A program made the translations under genes and the position numbers. The notes beneath the pieces are model-generated. The model was not told the origin of the DNA. It saw only the letters and a list, made by a program, of their open reading frames with translations, and did no database searches. Source: Kryptolebias marmoratus (Eukaryota > Chordata > Actinopteri > Cyprinodontiformes > Rivulidae). Taken from it: a stretch of 64,000 nt of DNA. The DNA is taken from NCBI RefSeq assembly GCF_001649575.2, contig NC_051432.1:24549716-24613715 (forward strand), given 5' to 3'. Shown piece after piece: positions 37,471 to 46,403 of the stretch (position 1 is its first letter; each line of letters starts with the position of its first letter).

Positions 37471-38137
37471 GGGCTAGCTTAGTATTGAGAAATGGACTAA
37501 ACCATCCCCAGAGGGGGTACTGAAACTCCCAGCTCCACGGGCCTATCTCTGAATGTACCTACCAGTGATGGATGATGTTTTGCGTTTACCCACTCTGCTT
37601 TTTCCTCAGTCTTCAGCAGAGCTGGGAGAACTCTCTGCCTCTGTTCATTTACGTGTGTGTCTCTGCACAACCACCTCATCGTACGCCAGGCAATCCCGTC
37701 TTTGCCTCCCTGACATTCCCAGGGAGCAGAAAACATATCCTCTGTAAGAATCGATAGCTCCCCGCAGCTCCCAGCCCCATCTGCAGTCCAAGGCAGCCCT
37801 ATCGCCTGCTATTATTTCTGTGTCCCACAGTTTCCTGCTCAGAGCTCCGTCCCTGAGATTAAAGAGCAGCACAGCTGCTGGAGTCCTTTGCTCACAGGAG
37901 GAGGAAGATGAGGAGGGAGACGGCTGCTCTGTGAGAAGATTGTAGATCCTGAGGAATCTCCTCAGTGTCGGCTTACAGACTCTCCTCGGGCCACATGAGG
38001 CTGTTTGACTTGAATTAGTTTCACTCGTTAGCAGCAAATCAAAATCACCAGGAGCTGAAATCACTCACAATAATAGATTTTAATTCAGGAGTCTTACAGC
38101 TGTATATTTATACAGTTGTGTTCACCATAATATTTGT
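37471..38137. other. Balanced-composition non-coding sequence
   Basis: Several overlapping frames on both strands (37497-38064) are open, with no shared domain or splice context. This matches low local stop density, not a gene. Regulatory function is possible but unsupported. Confidence 0.45.
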
Positions 38138-38966
38138 TTGACACTCTTTTTTACTCATCAACCATTGGATGTGATTACCATTTGGAGTCAACTCATTTCA
38201 AGATGGCCGCCTCAATTAATGAACATTCGCCAACACAAAAATGGCTACTACTCAGTTTTACAAATAGTGAACTATAAATTTGTGTTGAAGTGGCTGAGAG
38301 TTATTTACAACACTTACTTTGATGTCTTTGTCATGGTTTGAGTGTTTTTGGGGTTTTTTATTTTTATGCTTGTGATCCTTGTGTTTTCATGTCGATGTAT
38401 GTTTTTTAGTTTGTGTTCTGGATTAATGTATGGTTCTTTGTGTTTCCTCTGTCACTATTCACCTGCCCTCAGCTCAGTTTTCCATCAGTCAACCTGCCAC
38501 ACCCACCTTCACCTGTCCCGAGGTACTAATCTGTCACCTGTGTCCACTTCCTCATCAGCCTCTGCCTTTATAATCGATTCCCTAGCTTCCCACTACTTGC
38601 TGGTTCTTTCGTTTTGCATTTAGATATCCATGTTTCTGTGTTTATTCAGGCCACGTTCGTGCCCCTTATTGTTTCCACTCCTCGTCTCCGCTGTAAGTTT
38701 TTGTTTGCTGCCACGTCAGCCTTTTCTTTTCCTTTTTGTTAAATAAATCAGTTTCTTTTTAACTCCAAAATGAGTCCGCATTCTGGGTTTGCCTCGCTCA
38801 ACAGTTACAGTCTTGTGATGTTGCATAAGCGCTCGCTTGACGTTATTCTGAAGGTTTGACCAAAATGGCTGGAATCTGTTATTTCTCACCATTAGATGAT
38901 CCTAGTATAAAAGTCTGGCATGGAAGGTGATGGGTGATATGCATTCCTTCAAGAAATGCTAGGCCA
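38138..38966 (-). mobile_element. RepA copy 6, split by a solo LTR
   Basis: The left half (38138-38328) carries 'ggagtcaactcatttcaaga' and 'gtggctgagagttatttac'. The right half (38815-38966) resumes with 'gtgatgttgcataagcg', 'aaaagtctggcatggaaggt' and the terminal hairpin at 38941-38958 (one mismatch) followed by TAGGCC. Together they reproduce the order in the 34-kb copy, with the LTR at 38329-38809 as a clean insertion. Confidence 0.8.
38329..38809 (+). mobile_element. Solo LTR with perfect 5-bp TSD, nested in RepA
   Basis: A 481-bp element starting TGTCATGG and ending CAGTTACA, flanked by gtctt on both sides (38324-38328 and 38810-38814). A TTATAA-like word at about 38568 and AATAAA at about 38744 are placed as in an LTR promoter and polyadenylation region. 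TG...CA ends and a 5-bp duplication support a Ty3/Gypsy-like origin. No internal retroelement genes remain, so it is a solo LTR from recombination between two LTRs. The 93-codon frame at 38342-38623 is inside it and not a gene. Confidence 0.88.
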
Positions 38967-39159
38967 AACAGTTAAGTTTGTATTCAGTTCATAAATGTTT
39001 GCAGTTCTTGACTCCTTAAATTACTAAATAAATAACAAAACTATAATATACTTTATGATAAAACATGAGGTTTTTTTGTGTGACCAAGTCCCTGCTTGTT
39101 CTTCTAGAAGCAAATAAAATGAATTTGTGTTTTTCAAAAGATAAAGAACATTGATTCTC

Positions 39160-39525
39160 TCCAGTACTGGTTAGCATAGCTTAGCTTTGAGCAGAAAGTT
39201 CTATACAAGCCAAAATACTGACAAGCTAAAAAAATCAAAGTAGTCATTTTTCTTTAACAGGAGACAACTAAGAAAAGCTGGAGAGTTGCATTTTGTAGCT
39301 CAAAGCTGGAAGCTAAAACTAGTAAAAGCTAAATCTGAAACACTAGCTAAAACAAGCACGTCTAAAGCAGCAAAAGTCTAGCTAGAAGGTTAAATAATTA
39401 GAACAGTAGCTAAAAGAATAGAGGAAGTTTGAAACAAATTTCACAATTAGACCAAATTTTAAAATCATCTCCTGAATGAGCTGAAGGTTTTAAAGTACGA
39501 ACAGCTAAAATAGCTCAAAGTATGC
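39160..39525 (+). repeat. Degenerate AGCTAAA-rich repeat tract
   Basis: AGCTAAA, TAGCTA and AAAGCTAA words recur irregularly, densest at 39290-39420. It resembles the decayed minisatellite-like AGCTAA tracts common in fish DNA. No precise unit could be defined. Confidence 0.5.
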
Positions 39526-40084
39526 AGTAGTAGTTAGATTGTAGAAACAGAAAAATAAGAAATAAATAAAACAATAGTGTGAATTCTGAATTCCACAGTA
39601 ATCATGTTTGAGATGCATGAAGAAGCCTTGGACCCTGTTCACCTCTGGATGGTGTGCAGTGATGGACACACTGCTGGTGTTGTTTCTTTTCCAGGCAGTT
39701 TTCCAATTTACCTGCGTCCCTCATCTTCTCATATCTCTCACAGCAGGGATCAAAGCAGGAGTGTCTCCGGGGCAAACACACGCTGCTTCTGCTTCACTCC
39801 TGTTTCTCCCTTAAACAACAAACTCCCTCCACTGTGCACTTTTAGAACAAAATCCACAACAAGCCTTACTGACATAATCGTGACGGTACACAGGCTCGTT
39901 TTACCTCTGCAAACATCCAGTGACTTGCACAGCATGGATTAGTCTCCTAAAGCATTCCCTTTGAAACTCCGCGAGCAGGGATTTCTTTTTAGGTGATCAC
40001 TGGCCTAAGCAGCTGTTACACGCGGGATTAGCAGGTCCTGTCATTCACAAAAAACACGGCCTGTTTAAATTGTTTGGGTAAAGA

Positions 40085-40372
40085 AAAAGTAGACAAGAGA
40101 TGAGGTGGAAGGAGAGAAGGCGAGAGGTTATGACAGGAAGAAGCGGTGATGAAGTGAGGATTAATAAAAGGGGAGGGAAGGTGGTGAGAAAAGGGAGAAA
40201 GGGAGGTGTGACAGACGTGAAATGGGGAGCAGATGATCAGAGAAAAGGAGGGAGATGTGAAGCAGAAAGGATGAGGGATGAACAGAGTGGAGCAGAGGGG
40301 AGGAACTGGGATGTGTGAAGAGGAGTGTGAAGGGCAGAAGAGAGGAAGAAGCACGGAGGAGACGAAAGGAGA
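40085..40372 (+). repeat. Long polypurine-biased tract
   Basis: The plus strand is mostly A and G for nearly 300 bp, built from GAGG, GAAGG and AAAGG words. It can favour triplex or other non-B structure. The minus frame 40028-40354 (Ser/Phe/Pro/His-rich) is its translation artefact. Confidence 0.7.
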
Positions 40373-41059
40373 AGCAGGCAGCCTAAATCTATCTAATTTT
40401 GTGCGAATCAGATCTCTCCCAAGAAGGAAGCTTGGAGGGAAAATACAATGAGAATGTTACCGTTTTGTGTTTTATTCTATAATATCATCCCCTTTCTGTC
40501 TCTTTGAGTGTGAAAGTGTGTCATCCTGCAACCTTTATAATTGCACTGGCACAAGGTGTTTACAGCGAGGAAAGGTCGATGGGCTGATAACAGGCCTGGC
40601 TGTAGGGCTGGAAAGACATTTTCAAACTGAGCTGCTGGCTCGTATAATAGCATCTCCCTTGCCTCCTTTGTGCCTTTCACCTCTCCTGCTTTCTGTCCTG
40701 TCTTGCATGCCTCACACTGCTCATACATCTAGGCTCCCCGCTGTTATAAGCTTTATCTATGGTTTGTCGTGCCGTTCCTCCCTCACGTTTCCCCCCCTTC
40801 CCCTCTTCTCTAGCTTGTCTAGCAAAGAGCATGACAGTGTGGTGGTGGCCAGCTTTCTCAGTTTGACGCATCACAGCACATTTCACTTGAGAACTCCGAC
40901 CCTTTCCTGGGTTCTTCTTCGTCCTGCACTCTTCCATCAGTGATTATTTTTTTGTTCTTTTTACTGTTGAACCTCCTTTGCTTTCAGCCTTTTTTAACCA
41001 GAATAACAAAGAACTTGTGCATTCAACATTCACATACACACTGAAACTATCTCATACAG
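40373..41059. other. Non-coding spacer
   Basis: A 158-codon plus frame at 40467-40943 is Ser/Leu/Pro-rich with pyrimidine-rich codons, overlapped by open minus frames. I see no domain or splice context and do not call it a gene. Confidence 0.45.
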
Positions 41060-41690
41060 GCAATGATAAATGTGTTTCTTCCCTTCCACAATAATAAAAA
41101 AACCCACACCTGATGTGACTGGCCAAATAGCTCCAGTTTTGTCTCATCAAACTTGAAAATTTCTCCCAGAATCTTTGAGGCTGGTCAACATGCATTTTGA
41201 CAAATTCCATACTGGCTATTTTGTGTTTTCCTGTCAATAGTTGAGCACTCCTGGGTTTTCTTCAATAGAACCCATTATGGTTCAAAATGCAGCGGATGGT
41301 GCGATCGATAAGTGATGTACCTTGACCTTGGAGCTCAACTTGAATGGTTTTAAATGTTGTCTTTGGATCTTTTTCTGCGATCTCTCTGATCAACTAGGGG
41401 TTGCATTTCCTCTTACATTCATGTCCTAAAATGTTGGGTACAGTTCAATGAGCCTTATATTGTTTTTATTAATATTAGCAGCTGGGGTCAGAGGAACATG
41501 GAGCTGCTTGGAGAGGGTTTTGTAACCTTTAGCTTTAACGTGGATATCTAGAATCTTCATTCTGAGCTCCTCAGACAGCTCTCCTTTGCTTTCAGTTTGG
41601 TGCACACAGTGATACCAAACTGCCCCGTGACATGTTTGTTCCCTTCAAACAGGCTGAAGGCACTTTCACATAACTTTTCAAACTTGGACT
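41060..41690 (-). pseudogene. Internally deleted Tc1-like transposon relic
   Basis: Read on the minus strand, the relic carries fragments of a Tc1/mariner transposase: a helix-turn-helix piece resembling HVKAKGYKTLSKQLHVP (about 41480-41540) and a later piece with FVKMHVDQPQRFWEK followed by NWSYLASH (about 41100-41200), like the region leading to the DETK-type catalytic Asp. Frameshifts and stops break it, and the rest of the catalytic domain is missing. The plus-strand left edge 'gataaatgtgtttcttccc' corresponds to the terminal repeat of the related element at 56.8 kb. The other terminus was not found, so the relic is truncated. Confidence 0.75.
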
Positions 41691-41703
41691 TCAATGCCTT
41701 CTG

Positions 41704-41740
41704 GCCACCTTGGTGTGAGTTATAAATGGACCAAGGTGGC
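41704..41740. repeat. 11-bp inverted repeat with 15-bp spacer
   Basis: gccaccttggt at 41704-41714 and its exact complement accaaggtggc at 41730-41740. It lies just beyond the Tc1-like relic. Confidence 0.9.
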
Positions 41741-42700
41741 ATGGGGGGTTGAATCCAACCCACCCCTGATGCGCCTTTGTGCCACAAAGCGAGGTAGTAA
41801 CAGAGCCGTAACGATCGACATGTGGAAAGATAGATTGGCTGTTCAATAATGTGATGTAGTGATGACATACAGTCTGGCCATGGCATTTTTAAAAACCTAA
41901 ACAAGTTCATGAACCATAAAAAGACTGACGATGATGCGCAGCAACAATGCATTTAGTTAAAAAGAATTGTTTACCCACAAAGAGAAGTGCTAAACTGAGT
42001 TCATTCGTTGTGTTTTGAAATGGTCTGATGGAAACGTCACAGATTTAGTGTGTGGGGCTCCATGTCAGTACAGCTGAGCTCTGCTCCACGCCTCTTTTGG
42101 TGCCATGAAGCTCGCTTGATTTCTAAAAACTCACATCTGTGTGGGATGTGACCAGATCAATTAGTGATTTGTGAACGGTCAGGGGCAGCTTAAAGATGGA
42201 CTGGTTTGTGGAGCCATTTCATGGAACTTTTTTGTTAAAGTGCCTTGAATGGCTGATGAAAGACTTATACAGGCACTAATGCACAAACACAGATATCCAC
42301 GCTAACCTGTGATCACATTTTGGCGCTTCCCTCCCGGTTGGGAAGCTGTTTACAGAACGTTGGGCCTTATTGAAGGAGGATTTAATTGAAACCGAGGGCT
42401 AATCTGATGATGGCACAGAGCGACAGAGCCTTCAGACCTGTTTCTCCTCTGGTTAGGTTGCACCTGGTAGTGTTCACGCTCAATACCTTACAGCTTCATT
42501 TCATGCCTCATGGTTCAGTGCAGCTCTGCCTACTCATACATGCCACATCGATTGTTAATCCAGCCCTTGATATGCACGGTGCTCACTCAATTCTGATCTT
42601 GTTTTTTGTGTTTGTGTCCCTCTTCTTTAATGTCTTTTTCCCCGCTCTAAACTGTTTATTTCATTGCCCTTTTTGTATTTCTCCTCTTTTCTTTCTCCAG
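41741..42700. other. 3' end of the intron preceding xylt1 exon 3
   Basis: The last 60 bases form a strong polypyrimidine tract ending ctttctccag, the acceptor for exon 3. The reading frame of exon 3 stays open back to an ATG at 42386, adding 105 codons with a hydrophobic stretch near 42587-42640. This is discussed under findings. Confidence 0.7.
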
Positions 42701-43277
42701 GATGGATATTACTCCCACCGACCGAAAGAGAAAAGTAGAGTCGACAGCAACAATGAGAACTCTGTGCCTAAAGACTTTGAGAACATAGACAATAGTAACT
42801 TTGGTGCACGTTCTCAGCCCCACCGCCAGTCTATAGGGGCCACGGGCAGCAAGCAGCGGGAGCGTCTGCAGGCCCACGCCCAGCAGCAGGCCTGGCATGA
42901 CAACTCCCACAGACCGGGCCGCAACTCCAACGAAGTTCTGTCCGTAGGCCACCAGTCGCTGGCAATTGGCACCAACACCTCCTACCCTGGTGGTCAGGGC
43001 CAGCAGCAGCAGCAGCAGCACCACCGTGCCTCTCAGGCCCAGCCCGCCCAGCTACAGCACCGACATCAGCACCCCCACAGGAAGCAGGCGACCGCAGCAA
43101 CGCTGGAGGTGACGTACGACGAGCCTCCTAAGTGCGAGATCAGTGGCAAGGAAGCCATTTCAGCCCTGTCCAGAGCGAAGAGCAAGGAGTGCCGGCAGCA
43201 GATTGCTGAGGTGTACTGCAGACACAAGGAGGGCCAGTTAATGCCCGAGGCGGTTACTCGTTACTGCCCCATCGAAG
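42701..43277 (+). CDS. xylt1: xylt1 coding exon 3 (stem region)
   Basis: First of six visible exons of xylosyltransferase 1, a Golgi type II membrane enzyme that adds xylose from UDP-xylose to core-protein serines to start glycosaminoglycan chains. The 577-bp exon starts in phase 0 after ctttctccag and ends ATCGAAG before gtaact, leaving one base of a Gly codon. It encodes 192 residues of the lumenal stem and the start of the ordered region. The N-terminal part DGYYSHRPKEK and SVPKDFENIDNSNF is XYLT1-specific and differs from XYLT2. The C-terminal part PPKCEISGKEAISALSRAKS and the Cys residues equivalent to human C257, C276, C285 and C301 are conserved. The middle is variable, Gln/His-rich, with Q6 at exon residues 101-106. 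It is about 22 residues longer than my estimate for the human exon (511 bp). Confidence 0.95.
43001..43018 (+). repeat. In-frame (CAG)6 encoding Gln6 in xylt1
   Basis: Six pure CAG codons followed by two CAC codons inside exon 3. The region beyond is also Gln/His-rich. Pure CAG tracts tend to vary in length. Confidence 0.97.
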
Positions 43278-43479
43278 GTAACTTCCTCATTCTATAGAAA
43301 GTGATTCATAATAGTCATGGGCAGCTTGGTGGTTTAAAGATTAGCATCATTACGACAAGAAGTTGAATCTAAGATGTGGCCTGAGTGAGTTTTCTCCAGC
43401 TTCCTACAAAATCCAATATCAGGTGTAATAGGTTAACCGATGATGTGTCCTCATCGACACAGGAACGGCGTTTTGTGAT

Positions 43480-44195
43480 TACGTAATGTTTTTTTTTTAT
43501 CGTTTCAGCCTTGATGCTGAAACGTTTTAGGAGCCTTTACAGTTTTTTTAAACCTGATTCCAAAGTGAAAAGGTTTTGAAACACCACTCTTGCATTTTTG
43601 TGTGGACAGTCAACATGCAGCTTTTTAAAAAACAGACGCAACAGCCATGATGACAGATTACATGCTTGCATTTGTACTACAGATGCTCGTTGCTCAACTG
43701 CAGTAAAACTTTTGTGTTATTGTATTACTGTATGAGTCCAATGAGAGGATGAGGCCGAACAATAACACTGACTTGAATAGATGGCACAAAAAAACCTTAT
43801 TATACCAAATAATCTAAGGCCAAAAAGGTTTTCTGCACTCTACTGAACTGTCAACAATACTAAAACAAAAACTGCAAAAAGAAATCTACATTATACATCA
43901 AGTATACATTTAAAAAACATGAGAAATGGGAATAGGTTTAAAAGACTGACGTGTGTATCAGTATCTTTTTATTTTTGTGTTTACAGTTTGTAGCACACAG
44001 GTCATGAGTTGTTTCCTGTTTCTGGTGTATTTTGATGGCAGCCCCACAGCGCCTCATACAGGCCTGGCATAGTTACTACAGCGTTTTGGCCTTTTTTTGT
44101 GTGTGAAAACATTTAAAGAAGCGGTGCCATGTTTACAAGGATGTTTTTGGAAACGACAAATAAAAAGACAGCGTTTCCGTGTGGACAAGGCTCAA
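43480..44195. mobile_element. Decayed hAT-like MITE, same family as 28.3 kb
   Basis: The right end has 'gacagcgtttccgtgtggac' followed by AAGGCT. Internal words such as 'ggatgtttttggaaacgac', 'tttgtgtggacagtcaac' and 'aaagtgaaaaggttttgaaa' are typical of this fish MITE. The left end is eroded and its position approximate. The 44097-44300 open frame runs across its right end. Confidence 0.55.
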
Positions 44196-44214
44196 ACTGG
44201 CCTTTATCTTGTGC

Positions 44215-44302
44215 TGCATCCTTTGCCAGATAAATGTTGGGATTGGCTCCAACTTCCCTGCAATCCTGAACAGGATAAAGCAGTAATGAAAAATAAATGA
44301 AT
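44215..44302 (+). mobile_element. LINE 3' tail fragment, plus orientation
   Basis: Reads 'gttgggattggctccaactt', 'cctgcaatcctgaacaggat' and an ATGAATAA-rich tail. These are decayed forms of the 'gggataggctccagc...gaccctgaacaggataag...(atga)n' terminus of fish LINEs. It abuts the MITE end. Confidence 0.7.
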
Positions 44303-45179
44303 AACTAGTCAATTTCAGTAAAGTGGCTGTCACAGAAAATATTTGTCAAGGTTCTCAGAGAGAGTGCATTTGATTTATTATTGCTAAGTTGTTAAATGAC
44401 TACTTAAATCCTAAAAAGCTCAAATTCTCTAAGCATATACATATTTATGAGTAGAAGTCATAATTATAGTTTAGAAAGTACCATTTTGTGTAACAGTTTG
44501 TTAAATATGTGACACCGGTTTGTAAATTGAACCCTGCGTGAATTTGAATCCGATTTGATCGTCAGAAGAGAACCTCGCGGAGTCCAACACTTTTTAATTA
44601 ATAAGTTTCACAGGAGTTTGTGCGTCTCTGCCACCTTTTCTGTCTCTTGTTAGAATGCTGAGAAAGAGCTGCCGTTTTGCTATGACACTTCACTTTTAGT
44701 TACACCTCACCTCTCAGTGTCGTTCTGCACACCGCTCTCCTCCACACTGCTGACAGAGCAGCACCGAAAAGGGAAACAGCCTCACTATTTAGCAGTTCTT
44801 CAGTCAGAAGTGCAGAAGGGCTGATGTGGGTTTAAGAGCAATGAACCTAATTATGGAGCATTAAAGCTAAAGTAAAAATAACATTTTCAGATTATGTTTA
44901 TTATAATGCAAGTGCACTCTACTACAAAAATCACCCCAATTATTCCAGAATAATGAATTCTTTTTAAATAAACTGATTCAAGTAATCTTTCTTGTGCAGC
45001 CATTTGTGTATCGAGAAGTGCACTAAAACACCTCTTCACTGTTTTTAAATACTTCAGAATAAATAAATTTTTCTAATTTAATGTTTAGTGAGAAGCAGGG
45101 ATATTTGACATAGTTTGATTTGAGCTCTTTTAACTTTTCCTTTAAATGTCATGGCATTCAGAAACTAATTTAAAGAATA

Positions 45180-45872
45180 AAATCACCCACCACCTTTCGT
45201 TTTAAACTAAAATCATCGTAGTTAAAGCTATTTTGGTCAAACTGTGAAATTAGTGCGATGCAAAGTCTCATGAATTATTATATCTCATCTTACAAGATCT
45301 TTTAGTGCTTGGAGTATGTGTTCGGAATGACTCTCAGCTACAATCACATCAAATTTTAGCTCATAATATGTAGAATTCACAGCGATGTAGCCATTTCGGT
45401 GTGGGCTAAAGTCAATCAGCTGTGACAGCCATCTTAAATTGTGGCGACTCCAAAGGTTGATTAGTTGTAGATGTACGTCTAGCAATTACTTTTAGACAGT
45501 TTTATTGAAATCTGTCTAGTGGTTCATGAGATATTTTGCTAACAGACAGACCAGGTTGACTCCAACACTTAATGCCAATGTGTTTGGGATGACTCTCAGC
45601 TACTACCACACCAAATTTTAGTTCAGTATCTGTAAAACTGTCCGTTTTTGTGATGGCTAAGGTTGCTTAACAATGGCGACCATCTTCAATTGGATTGACT
45701 CCATAAGTCATATAGTTGTAGATGTAATTTCAATGGTTACTTTCTGATAGTTTCATTCAAATCCATTCACTGGTTTATAAGATATTTTGCTAACACTACA
45801 AAAAAAACACACACACTCAAAGAGATACCTGCAAAAAACTTTATCCCCTTTGGCAGTGGATGATAAAAATCT
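45180..45872 (+). mobile_element. RepA tandem pair in xylt1 intron 3
   Basis: Two head-to-tail units, about 45180-45573 and 45575-45872. Each holds 'atgactctcagctac', 'atcaaattttagctc' or 'accaaattttagttc', 'agccatcttaaatt' or 'gaccatcttcaattgg', and 'gagatattttgctaacag' or 'aagatattttgctaacac'. The second ends 'ccctttggcagtggatgata', the complement of the start of the minus-oriented copies. Confidence 0.75.
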
Positions 45873-46202
45873 AGTTTAAAGTCATTCAGACATATTTTCG
45901 GTGTCAATTTTTGACTTTTTCACCATAATGTTGTCACAATTTCTGCTGTGCAAACTCTTTTAATACCCAACCCAACGACAGTCAGGCTTCAGGAGATGCT
46001 GAAAAGTTTCCTGTTCATGTAATTACAATTCCTCATCAAAGCCACAAAACATCTTTTTTTTTTTCTTCTTTTTTGGTTTGTAATTGGTGAAGTAAATTGT
46101 TGGAGAAAATTGGGATGCTGCTTGTATTCTCTCCAAATTGGTTTTTCATTTGTTTTGTCAAGCTGGCTACAGAACACAGGTTCTCCTGTCTTTTTCAGTC
46201 GG

Positions 46203-46203
<1 letters not shown>

Positions 46204-46233
<30 letters not shown>
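46204..46233 (+). repeat. CA microsatellite
   Basis: Fifteen uninterrupted CA units within xylt1 intron 3. Open frames over 46097-46476 cross this tract and are not genes. Confidence 0.97.
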
Positions 46234-46235
<2 letters not shown>

Positions 46236-46376
46236 CAAACACGCTTTTTTTCACCCCCTACTACAAATTTATGGACATCTGCAGGCTGGTTGTGGATTCG
46301 GTAAACAGAATGTGTTGCGTCTGCAGCCATCAGTGAGCAGCACGCATCAGCAGGCATGTTTAAGCGAACATCGCGT

Positions 46377-46403
46377 ACACACACACACACACACACACAC
46401 ACA
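46377..46403 (+). repeat. CA microsatellite
   Basis: A second pure AC run about 145 bp downstream of the first, also in intron 3. Confidence 0.97.

Noticed and set aside
40467..40943. 158-codon plus-strand frame
   Set aside because: Ser/Leu/Pro-rich translation of pyrimidine-rich DNA, overlapped by open minus frames, with no domain or splice context.
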